Assembly: GCA_964017235.1 (NCBI GenBank)
Contig: OZ024936.1
Location: 13,120,496-13,184,495 of the forward strand
Source of the DNA: Sabellastarte sp. h YS-2021
Taxonomy: Eukaryota > Annelida > Polychaeta > Sabellida > Sabellidae
Direction: 5' to 3'
Length of the DNA stretch: 64,000 nt
Shown here: in pieces, positions 25,171 through 38,200 of the stretch
Numbering within the stretch: the stretch's first letter is position 1
Layout of the letters: each line of letters begins with the position of its first letter
Made by a program: the position numbers and the translations under genes
The notes under the pieces: generated by a model
Told to the model about the DNA's origin: nothing
What the model saw: the letters and a program-made list of their open reading frames with translations, nothing else
Database searches by the model: none

Positions 25171-27372
25171 TTAATTTCGTAGATATGAGCAGAAAGAGTA
25201 TTTCCCATTGATTTTAAATGGGGATTTCGTCGTACATGTGTAGATGCCTTACCATCGAGTACGCCAATTTTGGTCGTTCCGAGGGACACCAATTTTTTTC
25301 CACCAATGGATAGAGTGGTCCAGTCTGAGTCTATACAATATAACAGGGTAGGGTCTAAAGACCTTAATTTCGTAGATATGAGCAGAAACAGTATTTCCCA
25401 TTGATTTTAAATGGGGATTTCGTCGTACATGTGTAGATGCCTTACCATCGAGTACGCCAATTTTGGTCGTTCTGAGGGACACCAATTTTTTTCCACCAAT
25501 GGATAGAGTGGTCCAGTCTGAGTCTATACAATATAGCAGGGTAGGGTCTAAAGACCTTAATTTTGTAGATATGAGCAGAAACAGTATTTCTCATTGATTT
25601 TAAATGGGGATTTTGCCATGCATATACACTAGTACAGCTGCCTTACCATTGAGTACTCCAATTTTGGTCGTTCCGAGGGACACCAATTTTTTTCCACCAA
25701 TGGATAGAGTGGTCCAGTCTGAGTCTATACAATATAACAGGGTAGGGTCCAAAGACCTTAATTTTGTAGATATGAGCTGAAACAGTATTTCCCATTGATT
25801 TTAAATAGGGATTTTGCCATGCATATACACTAGTACAGGTGCCTTACCATCGAGTACGCCAATTTTGGTCGTTCCGAGGGACACCAATTTTTTTCCACCA
25901 ATGGATAGAGTGGTCCAGTCTGAGTCTATACAATATAACAGGGTAGGGTCTAAAGACCTTAATTTCGTAGATATGAGCAGAAACAGTATTTCCCATTGAT
26001 TTTAAATGGGGATTTCGTCGTACATGTGTAGATGCCTTACCATCCAGTACGCCAATTTTGGTCGTTCCGAGGGACACCAATTTTTTTCCACCAATGGATA
26101 GAGTGGTCCAGTCTGAGTCTATACAATATAACAGGGTAGGGTCCAAAGACCTTAATTTTGTAGATATGAGCAGAAACAGTATTTCTCATTGATTTTAAAT
26201 GGGGATTTTGCCATGCATATACACTAGTACAGCTGCCTTACCATTGAGTACTCCAATTTTGGTCGTTCCGAGGGACACCAATTTTTTTCCACCAATGGAT
26301 AGAGTGGTCCAGTCTGAGTCTATACAATATAACAGGGTAGGGTCCAAAGACCTTAATTTTGTAGATATGAGCAGAAACAGTATTTCCCATTGATTTTAAA
26401 TGGGGATTTTGCCATGCATATACACTAGTACAGGTGCCTTACCATCGAGTACGCCAATTTTGGTCGTTCCGAGGGACACCAATTTTTTTCCACCAATGGA
26501 TAGAGTGGTCCAGTCTGAGTCTATACAATATAACAGGGTAGGGTGTAAAGACCTTAATTTCGTAGATATGAGCAGAAACAGTATTTCCCATTGATTTTAA
26601 ATGGGGATTTCGTCGTACATGTGTAGATGCCTTACCCTCGAGTACGCCAATTTTGGTCGTTCCGAGGGACACCAATTTTTTTCCACCAATGGATAGAGTG
26701 GTCCAGTCTGAGTCTATACAATATAACAGGGTAGGGTCTAAAGACCTTAATTTCGTAGATATGAGCAGAAAGAGTATTTCCCATTGATTTTAAATGGGGA
26801 TTTCGTCGTACATGTGTAGATGCCTTACCATCGAGTACGCCAATTTTGGTCGTTCCGAGGGACACCAATTTTTTTCCACCAATGGATAGAGTGGTCCAGT
26901 CTGAGTCTATACAATATAACAGGGTAGGGTCTAAAGACCTTAATTTCGTAGATATGAGCAGAAACAGTATTTCCCATTGATTTTAAATGGGGATTTCGTC
27001 GTACATGTGTAGATGCCTTACCATCGAGTACGCCAATTTTGGTCGTTCTGAGGGACACCAATTTTTTTCCACCAATGGATAGAGTGGTCCAGTCTGAGTC
27101 TATACAATATAGCAGGGTAGGGTCTAAAGACCTTAATTTTGTAGATATGAGCAGAAACAGTATTTCTCATTGATTTTAAATGGGGATTTTGCCATGCATA
27201 TACACTAGTACAGCTGCCTTACCATTGAGTACTCCAATTTTGGTCGTTCCGAGGGACACCAATTTTTTTCCACCAATGGATAGAGTGGTCCAGTCTGAGT
27301 CTATACAATATAACAGGGTAGGGTCCAAAGACCTTAATTTTGTAGATATGAGCTGAAACAGTATTTCCCATT

Positions 27373-27573
27373 GATTTTAAATAGGGATTTTGCCATGCAT
27401 ATACACTAGTACAGGTGCCTTACCATCGAGTACGCCAATTTTGGTCGTTCCGAGGGACACCAATTTTTTTCCACCAATGGATAGAGTGGTCCAGTCTGAG
27501 TCTATACAATATAACAGGGTAGGGTCCAAAGACCTTAATTTTGTAGATATGAGCTGAAACAGTATTTCCCATT
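27373..27573 (+). repeat. Hybrid M1/M8 monomer inserted between HOR units
   Basis: This extra 201-bp L monomer lies between a normal M8 (27172) and a normal M1 (27574). Its 5' part has the M1 alleles (aataggg start, caggtg, atcgagtacgcc) and its 3' part the M8 alleles (gtccaaag, ttttgtag, gagctgaaac). The switch lies between the tacgcc site at 27434 and the gtcc site at 27527. This is what a crossover between an M1 and a misaligned M8 would leave. Confidence 0.85.
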
Positions 27574-29149
27574 GATTTTAAATAGGGATTTTGCCATGCA
27601 TATACACTAGTACAGGTGCCTTACCATCGAGTACGCCAATTTTGGTCGTTCCGAGGGACACCAATTTTTTTCCACCAATGGATAGAGTGGTCCAGTCTGA
27701 GTCTATACAATATAACAGGGTAGGGTCTAAAGACCTTAATTTCGTAGATATGAGCAGAAACAGTATTTCCCATTGATTTTAAATGGGGATTTCGTCGTAC
27801 ATGTGTAGATGCCTTACCATCCAGTACGCCAATTTTGGTCGTTCCGAGGGACACCAATTTTTTTCCACCAATGGATAGAGTGGTCCAGTCTGAGTCTATA
27901 CAATATAACAGGGTAGGGTCCAAAGACCTTAATTTTGTAGATATGAGCAGAAACAGTATTTCTCATTGATTTTAAATGGGGATTTTGCCATGCATATACA
28001 CTAGTACAGCTGCCTTACCATTGAGTACTCCAATTTTGGTCGTTCCGAGGGACACCAATTTTTTTCCACCAATGGATAGAGTGGTCCAGTCTGAGTCTAT
28101 ACAATATAACAGGGTAGGGTCCAAAGACCTTAATTTTGTAGATATGAGCAGAAACAGTATTTCCCATTGATTTTAAATGGGGATTTTGCCATGCATATAC
28201 ACTAGTACAGGTGCCTTACCATCGAGTACGCCAATTTTGGTCGTTCCGAGGGACACCAATTTTTTTCCACCAATGGATAGAGTGGTCCAGTCTGAGTCTA
28301 TACAATATAACAGGGTAGGGTGTAAAGACCTTAATTTCGTAGATATGAGCAGAAACAGTATTTCCCATTGATTTTAAATGGGGATTTCGTCGTACATGTG
28401 TAGATGCCTTACCCTCGAGTACGCCAATTTTGGTCGTTCCGAGGGACACCAATTTTTTTCCACCAATGGATAGAGTGGTCCAGTCTGAGTCTATACAATA
28501 TAACAGGGTAGGGTCTAAAGACCTTAATTTCGTAGATATGAGCAGAAAGAGTATTTCCCATTGATTTTAAATGGGGATTTCGTCGTACATGTGTAGATGC
28601 CTTACCATCGAGTACGCCAATTTTGGTCGTTCCGAGGGACACCAATTTTTTTCCACCAATGGATAGAGTGGTCCAGTCTGAGTCTATACAATATAACAGG
28701 GTAGGGTCTAAAGACCTTAATTTCGTAGATATGAGCAGAAACAGTATTTCCCATTGATTTTAAATGGGGATTTCGTCGTACATGTGTAGATGCCTTACCA
28801 TCGAGTACGCCAATTTTGGTCGTTCTGAGGGACACCAATTTTTTTCCACCAATGGATAGAGTGGTCCAGTCTGAGTCTATACAATATAGCAGGGTAGGGT
28901 CTAAAGACCTTAATTTTGTAGATATGAGCAGAAACAGTATTTCTCATTGATTTTAAATGGGGATTTTGCCATGCATATACACTAGTACAGCTGCCTTACC
29001 ATTGAGTACTCCAATTTTGGTCGTTCCGAGGGACACCAATTTTTTTCCACCAATGGATAGAGTGGTCCAGTCTGAGTCTATACAATATAACAGGGTAGGG
29101 TCCAAAGACCTTAATTTTGTAGATATGAGCTGAAACAGTATTTCCCATT

Positions 29150-30323
29150 GATTTTAAATAGGGATTTTGCCATGCATATACACTAGTACAGGTGCCTTAC
29201 CATCGAGTACGCCAATTTTGGTCGTTCCGAGGGACACCAATTTTTTTCCACCAATGGATAGAGTGGTCCAGTCTGAGTCTATACAATATAACAGGGTAGG
29301 GTCTAAAGACCTTAATTTCGTAGATATGAGCAGAAACAGTATTTCCCATTGATTTTAAATGGGGATTTCGTCGTACATGTGTAGATGCCTTACCATCGAG
29401 TACGCCAATTTTGGTCGTTCTGAGGGACACCAATTTTTTTCCACCAATGGATAGAGTGGTCCAGTCTGAGTCTATACAATATAACAGGGTAGGGTCTAAA
29501 GACCTTAATTTCGTAGATATGAGCAAAAACAGTATTTCCCATTGATTTTAAATGGGGATTTCGTCGTACATGTGTAGATGCCTTACCATCGAGTACGCCA
29601 ATTTTGGTCGTTCCGAGGGACACCAATTTTTTTCCACCGATGGATAGAGTGGTCCAGTCTGAGTCTATACAATATAACAGGGTAGGGTCTAAAGACCTTA
29701 ATTTCGTAGATATGAGCAGAAACAGTATTTCCCATTGATTTTAAATGGGGATTTCGTCGTACATGTGTAGATGCCTTACCATCCAGTACGCCAATTTTGG
29801 TCGTTCCGAGGGACACCAATTTTTTTCCACCAATGGATAGAGTGGTCCAGTCTGAGTCTATACAATATAACAGGGTAGGGTCTAAAGACCTTAATTTCGT
29901 AGATATGAGCAGAAACAGTATTTCCCATTGATTTTAAATGGGGATTTCGTCGTACATGTGTAGATGCCTTACCATCGAGTACGCCAATTTTGGTCGTTCT
30001 GAGGGACACCAATTTTTTTCCACCAATGGATAGAGTGGTCCAGTCTGAGTCTATACAATATAGCAGGGTAGGGTCTAAAGACCTTAATTTTGTAGATATG
30101 AGCAGAAACAGTATTTCTCATTGATTTTAAATGGGGATTTTGCCATGCATATACACTAGTACAGCTGCCTTACCATTGAGTACTCCAATTTTGGTCGTTC
30201 CGAGGGACACCAATTTTTTTCCACCAATGGATAGAGTGGTCCAGTCTGAGTCTATACAATATAACAGGGTAGGGTCCAAAGACCTTAATTTTGTAGATAT
30301 GAGCTGAAACAGTATTTCCCATT
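29150..30323 (+). repeat. 6-mer HOR variant (1174 bp; also at 36234 and 40560)
   Basis: The order is L S S S S L. M1 is followed by an S with tctgag and gagcaaaaac, an S with ccaccgatgg (G at 29639), an S with accatccag, then M7 and M8. It therefore replaces M2-M6 of the 8-mer with three other S monomers. Further copies lie at 36234-37407 and 40560-41733. The ccaccgatgg allele first appears here and is found in eight monomers between 29.6 and 51.9 kb. Confidence 0.88.
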
Positions 30324-33300
30324 GATTTTAAATAGGGATTTTGCCATGCATATACACTAGTACAGGTGCCTTACCATCGAGTACGCCAATTTTGGTCGTT
30401 CCGAGGAACACCAATTTTTTTCCACCAATGGATAGAGTGGTCCAGTCTGAGTCTATACAATATAACAGGGTAGGGTCTAAAGACCTTAATTTCGTAGATA
30501 TGAGCAGAAACAGTATTTCCCATTGATTTTAAATGGGGATTTCGTCGTACATGTGTAGATGCCTTACCATCCAGTACGCCAATTTTGGTCGTTCCGAGGG
30601 ACACCAATTTTTTTCCACCAATGGATAGAGTGGTCCAGTCTGAGTCTATACAATATAACAGGGTAGGGTCCAAAGACCTTAATTTTGTAGATATGAGCAG
30701 AAACAGTATTTCTCATTGATTTTAAATGGGGATTTTGCCATGCATATACACTAGTACAGCTGCCTTACCATTGAGTACTCCAATTTTGGTCGTTCCGAGG
30801 GACACCAATTTTTTTCCACCAATGGATAGAGTGGTCCAGTCTGAGTCTATACAATATAACAGGGTAGGGTCCAAAGACCTTAATTTTGTAGATATGAGCA
30901 GAAACAGTATTTCCCATTGATTTTAAATGGGGATTTTGCCATGCATATACACTAGTACAGGTGCCTTACCATCGAGTACGCCAATTTTGGTCGTTCCGAG
31001 GGACACCAATTTTTTTCCACCAATGGATAGAGTGGTCCAGTCTGAGTCTATACAATATAACAGGGTAGGGTGTAAAGACCTTAATTTCGTAGATATGAGC
31101 AGAAACAGTATTTCCCATTGATTTTAAATGGGGATTTCGTCGTACATGTGTAGATGCCTTACCCTCGAGTACGCCAATTTTGGTCGTTCCGAGGGACACC
31201 AATTTTTTTCCACCAATGGATAGAGTGGTCCAGTCTGAGTCTATACAATATAACAGGGTAGGGTCTAAAGACCTTAATTTCGTAGATATGAGCAGAAAGA
31301 GTATTTCCCATTGATTTTAAATGGGGATTTCGTCGTACATGTGTAGATGCCTTACCATCGAGTACGCCAATTTTGGTCGTTCCGAGGGACACCAATTTTT
31401 TTCCACCAATGGATAGAGTGGTCCAGTCTGAGTCTATACAATATAACAGGGTAGGGTCTAAAGACCTTAATTTCGTAGATATGAGCAGAAACAGTATTTC
31501 CCATTGATTTTAAATGGGGATTTCGTCGTACATGTGTAGATGCCTTACCATCGAGTACGCCAATTTTGGTCGTTCTGAGGGACACCAATTTTTTTCCACC
31601 AATGGATAGAGTGGTCCAGTCTGAGTCTATACAATATAGCAGGGTAGGGTCTAAAGACCTTAATTTTGTAGATATGAGCAGAAACAGTATTTCTCATTGA
31701 TTTTAAATGGGGATTTTGCCATGCATATACACTAGTACAGCTGCCTTACCATTGAGTACTCCAATTTTGGTCGTTCCGAGGGACACCAATTTTTTTCCAC
31801 CAATGGATAGAGTGGTCCAGTCTGAGTCTATACAATATAACAGGGTAGGGTCCAAAGACCTTAATTTTGTAGATATGAGCTGAAACAGTATTTCCCATTG
31901 ATTTTAAATAGGGATTTTGCCATGCATATACACTAGTACAGGTGCCTTACCATCGAGTACGCCAATTTTGGTCGTTCCGAGGGACACCAATTTTTTTCCA
32001 CCAATGGATAGAGTGGTCCAGTCTGAGTCTATACAATATAACAGGGTAGGGTCTAAAGACCTTAATTTCGTAGATATGAGCAGAAACAGTATTTCCCATT
32101 GATTTTAAATGGGGATTTCGTCGTACATGTGTAGATGCCTTACCATCCAGTACGCCAATTTTGGTCGTTCCGAGGGACACCAATTTTTTTCCACCAATGG
32201 ATAGAGTGGTCCAGTCTGAGTCTATACAATATAACAGGGTAGGGTCCAAAGACCTTAATTTTGTAGATATGAGCAGAAACAGTATTTCTCATTGATTTTA
32301 AATGGGGATTTTGCCATGCATATACACTAGTACAGCTGCCTTACCATTGAGTACTCCAATTTTGGTCGTTCCGAGGGACACCAATTTTTTTCCACCAATG
32401 GATAGAGTGGTCCAGTCTGAGTCTATACAATATAACAGGGTAGGGTCCAAAGACCTTAATTTTGTAGATATGAGCAGAAACAGTATTTCCCATTGATTTT
32501 AAATGGGGATTTTGCCATGCATATACACTAGTACAGGTGCCTTACCATCGAGTACGCCAATTTTGGTCGTTCCGAGGGACACCAATTTTTTTCCACCAAT
32601 GGATAGAGTGGTCCAGTCTGAGTCTATACAATATAACAGGGTAGGGTGTAAAGACCTTAATTTCGTAGATATGAGCAGAAACAGTATTTCCCATTGATTT
32701 TAAATGGGGATTTCGTCGTACATGTGTAGATGCCTTACCCTCGAGTACACCAATTTTGGTCGTTCCGAGGGACACCAATTTTTTTCCACCAATGGATAGA
32801 GTGGTCCAGTCTGAGTCTATACAATATAACAGGGTAGGGTCTAAAGACCTTAATTTCGTAGATATGAGCAGAAAGAGTATTTCCCATTGATTTTAAATGG
32901 GGATTTCGTCGTACATGTGTAGATGCCTTACCATCGAGTACGCCAATTTTGGTCGTTCCGAGGGACACCAATTTTTTTCCACCAATGGATAGAGTGGTCC
33001 AGTCTGAGTCTATACAATATAACAGGGTAGGGTCTAAAGACCTTAATTTCGTAGATATGAGCAGAAACAGTATTTCCCATTGATTTTAAATGGGGATTTC
33101 GTCGTACATGTGTAGATGCCTTACCATCGAGTACGCCAATTTTGGTCGTTCTGAGGGACACCAATTTTTTTCCACCAATGGATAGAGTGGTCCAGTCTGA
33201 GTCTATACAATATAGCAGGGTAGGGTCTAAAGACCTTAATTTTGTAGATATGAGCAGAAACAGTATTTCTCATTGATTTTAAATGGGGATTTTGCCATGC

Positions 33301-34850
33301 ATATACACTAGTACAGCTGCCTTACCATTGAGTACTCCAATTTTGGTCGTTCCGAGGGACACCAATTTTTTTCCACCAATGGATAGAGTGGTCCAGTCTG
33401 AGTCTATACAATATAACAGGGTAGGGTCCAAAGACCTTAATTTTGTAGATATGAGCTGAAACAGTATTTCCCATTGATTTTAAATAGGGATTTTGCCATG
33501 CATATACACTAGTACAGGTGCCTTACCATCGAGTACGCCAATTTTGGTCGTTCCGAGGGACACCAATTTTTTTCCACCAATGGATAGAGTGGTCCAGTCT
33601 GAGTCTATACAATATAACAGGGTAGGGTCTAAAGACCTTAATTTCGTAGATATGAGCAGAAACAGTATTTCCCATTGATTTTAAATGGGGATTTCGTCGT
33701 ACATGTGTAGATGCCTTACCATCCAGTACGCCAATTTTGGTCGTTCCGAGGGACACCAATTTTTTTCCACCAATGGATAGAGTGGTCCAGTCTGAGTCTA
33801 TACAATATAACAGGGTAGGGTCCAAAGACCTTAATTTTGTAGATATGAGCAGAAACAGTATTTCTCATTGATTTTAAATGGGGATTTTGCCATGCATATA
33901 CACTAGTACAGCTGCCTTACCATTGAGTACTCCAATTTTGGTCGTTCCGAGGGAGACCAATTTTTTTCCACCAATGGATAGAGTGGTCCAGTCTGAGTCT
34001 ATACAATATAACAGGGTAGGGTCCAAAGACCTTAATTTTGTAGATATGAGCAGAAACAGTATTTCCCATTGATTTTAAATGGGGATTTTGCCATGCATAT
34101 ACACTAGTACAGGTGCCTTACCATCGAGTACGCCAATTTTGGTCGTTCCGAGGGACACCAATTTTTTTCCACCAATGGATAGAGTGGTCCAGTCTGAGTC
34201 TATACAATATAACAGGGTAGGGTGTAAAGACCTTAATTTCGTAGATATGAGCAGAAACAGTATTTCCCATTGATTTTAAATGGGGATTTCGTCGTACATG
34301 TGTAGATGCCTTACCCTCGAGTACGCCAATTTTGGTCGTTCCGAGGGACACCAATTTTTTTCCACCAATGGATAGAGTGGTCCTGTCTGAGTCTATACAA
34401 TATAACAGGGTAGGGTCTAAAGACCTTAATTTCGTAGATATGAGCAGAAAGAGTATTTCCCATTGATTTTAAATGGGGATTTCGTCGTACATGTGTAGAT
34501 GCCTTACCATCGAGTACGCCAATTTTGGTCGTTCCGAGGGACACCAATTTTTTTCCACCAATGGATAGAGTGGTCCAGTCTGAGTCTATACAATATAACA
34601 GGGTAGGGTCTAAAGACCTTAATTTCGTAGATATGAGCAGAAACAGTATTTCCCATTGATTTTAAATGGGGATTTCGTCGTACATGTGTAGATGCCTTAC
34701 CATCGAGTACGCCAATTTTGGTCGTTCTGAGGGACACCAATTTTTTTCCACCAATGGATAGAGTGGTCCAGTCTGAGTCTATACAATATAGCAGGGTAGG
34801 GTCTAAAGACCTTAATTTTGTAGATATGAGCAGAAACAGTATTTCTCATT

Positions 34851-35252
34851 GATTTTAAATGGGGATTTTGCCATGCATATACACTAGTACAGCTGCCTTA
34901 CCATTGAGTACTCCAATTTTGGTCGTTCCGAGGGACACCAATTTTTTTCCACCAATGGATAGAGTGGTCCAGTCTGAGTCTATACAATATAACAGGGTAG
35001 GGTCCAAAGACCTTAATTTTGTAGATATGAGCTGAAACAGTATTTCCCATTGATTTTAAATGGGGATTTTGCCATGCATATACACTAGTACAGCTGCCTT
35101 ACCATTGAGTACTCCAATTTTGGTCGTTCCGAGGGACACCAATTTTTTTCCACCAATGGATAGAGTGGTCCAGTCTGAGTCTATACAATATAACAGGGTA
35201 GGGTCCAAAGACCTTAATTTTGTAGATATGAGCAGAAACAGTATTTCCCATT
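34851..35252 (+). repeat. M8-M3 junction lacking M1 and M2 (394-bp deletion)
   Basis: The M8 at 34851 (gagctgaaac) is followed directly by an M3-type L monomer at 35052, whereas every other M8 in the HOR domain is followed by an M1-type start. The new monomer starts with aaatgggg like M3, not aaatagggg like M1. The junction therefore lies between the ttcccat site at 35047 and the G at 35062. Loss of M1 (201 bp) and M2 (193 bp) leaves a 1182-bp, 6-monomer unit. Confidence 0.85.
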
Positions 35253-38200
35253 GATTTTAAATGGGGATTTTGCCATGCATATACACTAGTACAGGTGCCT
35301 TACCATCGAGTACGCCAATTTTGGTCGTTCCGAGGGACACCAATTTTTTTCCACCAATGGATAGAGTGGTCCAGTCTGAGTCTATACAATATAACAGGGT
35401 AGGGTGTAAAGACCTTAATTTCGTAGATATGAGCAGAAACAGTATTTCCCATTGATTTTAAATGGGGATTTCGTCGTACATGTGTAGATGCCTTACCCTC
35501 GAGTACGCCAATTTTGGTCGTTCCGAGGGACACCAATTTTTTTCCACCAATGGATAGAGTGGTCCAGTCTGAGTCTATACAATATAACAGGGTAGGGTCT
35601 AAAGACCTTAATTTCGTAGATATGAGCAGAAAGAGTATTTCCCATTGATTTTAAATGGGGATTTCGTCGTACATGTGTAGATGCCTTACCATCGAGTACG
35701 CCAATTTTGGTCGTTCCGAGGGACACCAATTTTTTTCCACCAATGGATAGAGTGGTCCAGTCTGAGTCTATACAATATAACAGGGTAGGGTCTAAAGACC
35801 TTAATTTCGTAGATATGAGCAGAAACAGTATTTCCCATTGATTTTAAATGGGGATTTCGTCGTACATGTGTAGATGCCTTACCATCGAGTACGCCAATTT
35901 TGGTCGTTCTGAGGGACACCAATTTTTTTCCACCAATGGATAGAGTGGTCCAGTCTGAGTCTATACAATATAGCAGGGTAGGGTCTAAAGACCTTAATTT
36001 TGTAGATATGAGCAGAAACAGTATTTCTCATTGATTTTAAATGGGGATTTTGCCATGCATATACACTAGTACAGCTGCCTTACCATTGAGTACTCCAATT
36101 TTGGTCGTTCCGAGGGACACCAATTTTTTTCCACCAATGGATAGAGTGGTCCAGTCTGAGTCTATACAATATAACAGGGTAGGGTCCAAAGACCTTAATT
36201 TTGTAGATATGAGCTGAAACAGTATTTCCCATTGATTTTAAATAGGGATTTTGCCATGCATATACACTAGTACAGGTGCCTTACCATCGAGTACGCCAAT
36301 TTTGGTCGTTCCGAGGGACACCAATTTTTTTCCACCAATGGATAGAGTGGTCCAGTCTGAGTCTATACAATATAACAGGGTAGGGTCTAAAGACCTTAAT
36401 TTCGTAGATATGAGCAGAAACAGTATTTCCCATTGATTTTAAATGGGGATTTCGTCGTACATGTGTAGATGCCTTACCATCGAGTACGCCAATTTTGGTC
36501 GTTCTGAGGGACACCAATTTTTTTCCACCAATGGATAGAGTGGTCCAGTCTGAGTCTATACAATATAACAGGGTAGGGTCTAAAGACCTTAATTTCGTAG
36601 ATATGAGCAAAAACAGTATTTCCCATTGATTTTAAATGGGGATTTCGTCGTACATGTGTAGATGCCTTACCATCGAGTACGCCAATTTTGGTCGTTCCGA
36701 GGGACACCAATTTTTTTCCACCGATGGATAGAGTGGTCCAGTCTGAGTCTATACAATATAACAGGGTAGGGTCTAAAGACCTTAATTTCGTAGATATGAG
36801 CAGAAACAGTATTTCCCATTGATTTTAAATGGGGATTTCGTCGTACATGTGTAGATGCCTTACCATCCAGTACGCCAATTTTGGTCGTTCCGAGGGACAC
36901 CAATTTTTTTCCACCAATGGATAGAGTGGTCCAGTCTGAGTCTATACAATATAACAGGGTAGGGTCTAAAGACCTTAATTTCGTAGATATGAGCAGAAAC
37001 AGTATTTCCCATTGATTTTAAATGGGGATTTCGTCGTACATGTGTAGATGCCTTACCATCGAGTACGCCAATTTTGGTCGTTCTGAGGGACACCAATTTT
37101 TTTCCACCAATGGATAGAGTGGTCCAGTCTGAGTCTATACAATATAGCAGGGTAGGGTCTAAAGACCTTAATTTTGTAGATATGAGCAGAAACAGTATTT
37201 CTCATTGATTTTAAATGGGGATTTTGCCATGCATATACACTAGTACAGCTGCCTTACCATTGAGTACTCCAATTTTGGTCGTTCCGAGGGACACCAATTT
37301 TTTTCCACCAATGGATAGAGTGGTCCAGTCTGAGTCTATACAATATAACAGGGTAGGGTCCAAAGACCTTAATTTTGTAGATATGAGCTGAAACAGTATT
37401 TCCCATTGATTTTAAATAGGGATTTTGCCATGCATATACACTAGTACAGGTGCCTTACCATCGAGTACGCCAATTTTGGTCGTTCCGAGGAACACCAATT
37501 TTTTTCCACCAATGGATAGAGTGGTCCAGTCTGAGTCTATACAATATAACAGGGTAGGGTCTAAAGACCTTAATTTCGTAGATATGAGCAGAAACAGTAT
37601 TTCCCATTGATTTTAAATGGGGATTTCGTCGTACATGTGTAGATGCCTTACCATCCAGTACGCCAATTTTGGTCGTTCCGAGGGACACCAATTTTTTTCC
37701 ACCAATGGATAGAGTGGTCCAGTCTGAGTCTATACAATATAACAGGGTAGGGTCCAAAGACCTTAATTTTGTAGATATGAGCAGAAACAGTATTTCTCAT
37801 TGATTTTAAATGGGGATTTTGCCATGCATATACACTAGTACAGCTGCCTTACCATTGAGTACTCCAATTTTGGTCGTTCCGAGGGACACCAATTTTTTTC
37901 CACCAATGGATAGAGTGGTCCAGTCTGAGTCTATACAATATAACAGGGTAGGGTCCAAAGACCTTAATTTTGTAGATATGAGCAGAAACAGTATTTCCCA
38001 TTGATTTTAAATGGGGATTTTGCCATGCATATACACTAGTACAGGTGCCTTACCATCGAGTACGCCAATTTTGGTCGTTCCGAGGGACACCAATTTTTTT
38101 CCACCAATGGATAGAGTGGTCCAGTCTGAGTCTATACAATATAACAGGGTAGGGTGTAAAGACCTTAATTTCGTAGATATGAGCAGAAACAGTATTTCCC

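Larger units (their letters stand above)
25017..25209 (+). repeat. Representative short (S, 193-bp) monomer
   Basis: This is M5 of the reference HOR copy. Its variable box reads atttcgtcgtacatgtgtag and is followed by atgccttacc. Its own diagnostic variants are accctcgag, which creates a CTCGAG site, and gagcagaaagag. 193 is not a multiple of three, so any reading frame shifts at each S monomer, which argues against coding function. Confidence 0.95.
24221..25796 (+). repeat. Reference copy of the 8-mer HOR (L S L L S S S L)
   Basis: M1 24221 (L: caggtg, gtctaaag, tttcgtag). M2 24422 (S: accatccag, gtccaaag, ttttgtag, ttctcatt). M3 24615 (L: cagctg, attgagtactcc, gtccaaag, gagcagaaac). M4 24816 (L: caggtg, gtgtaaag). 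M5 25017 (S: accctcgag, gagcagaaagag). M6 25210 (S, close to consensus). M7 25403 (S: tctgag, atatagcag, ttttgtag, ttctcatt). M8 25596 (L: cagctg, tactcc, gtccaaag, gagctgaaac). Four L and four S give 1576 bp exactly. Other complete copies start at 25797, 27574, 30324, 31900, 37408, 38984, 41734 and 48408. Confidence 0.92.
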
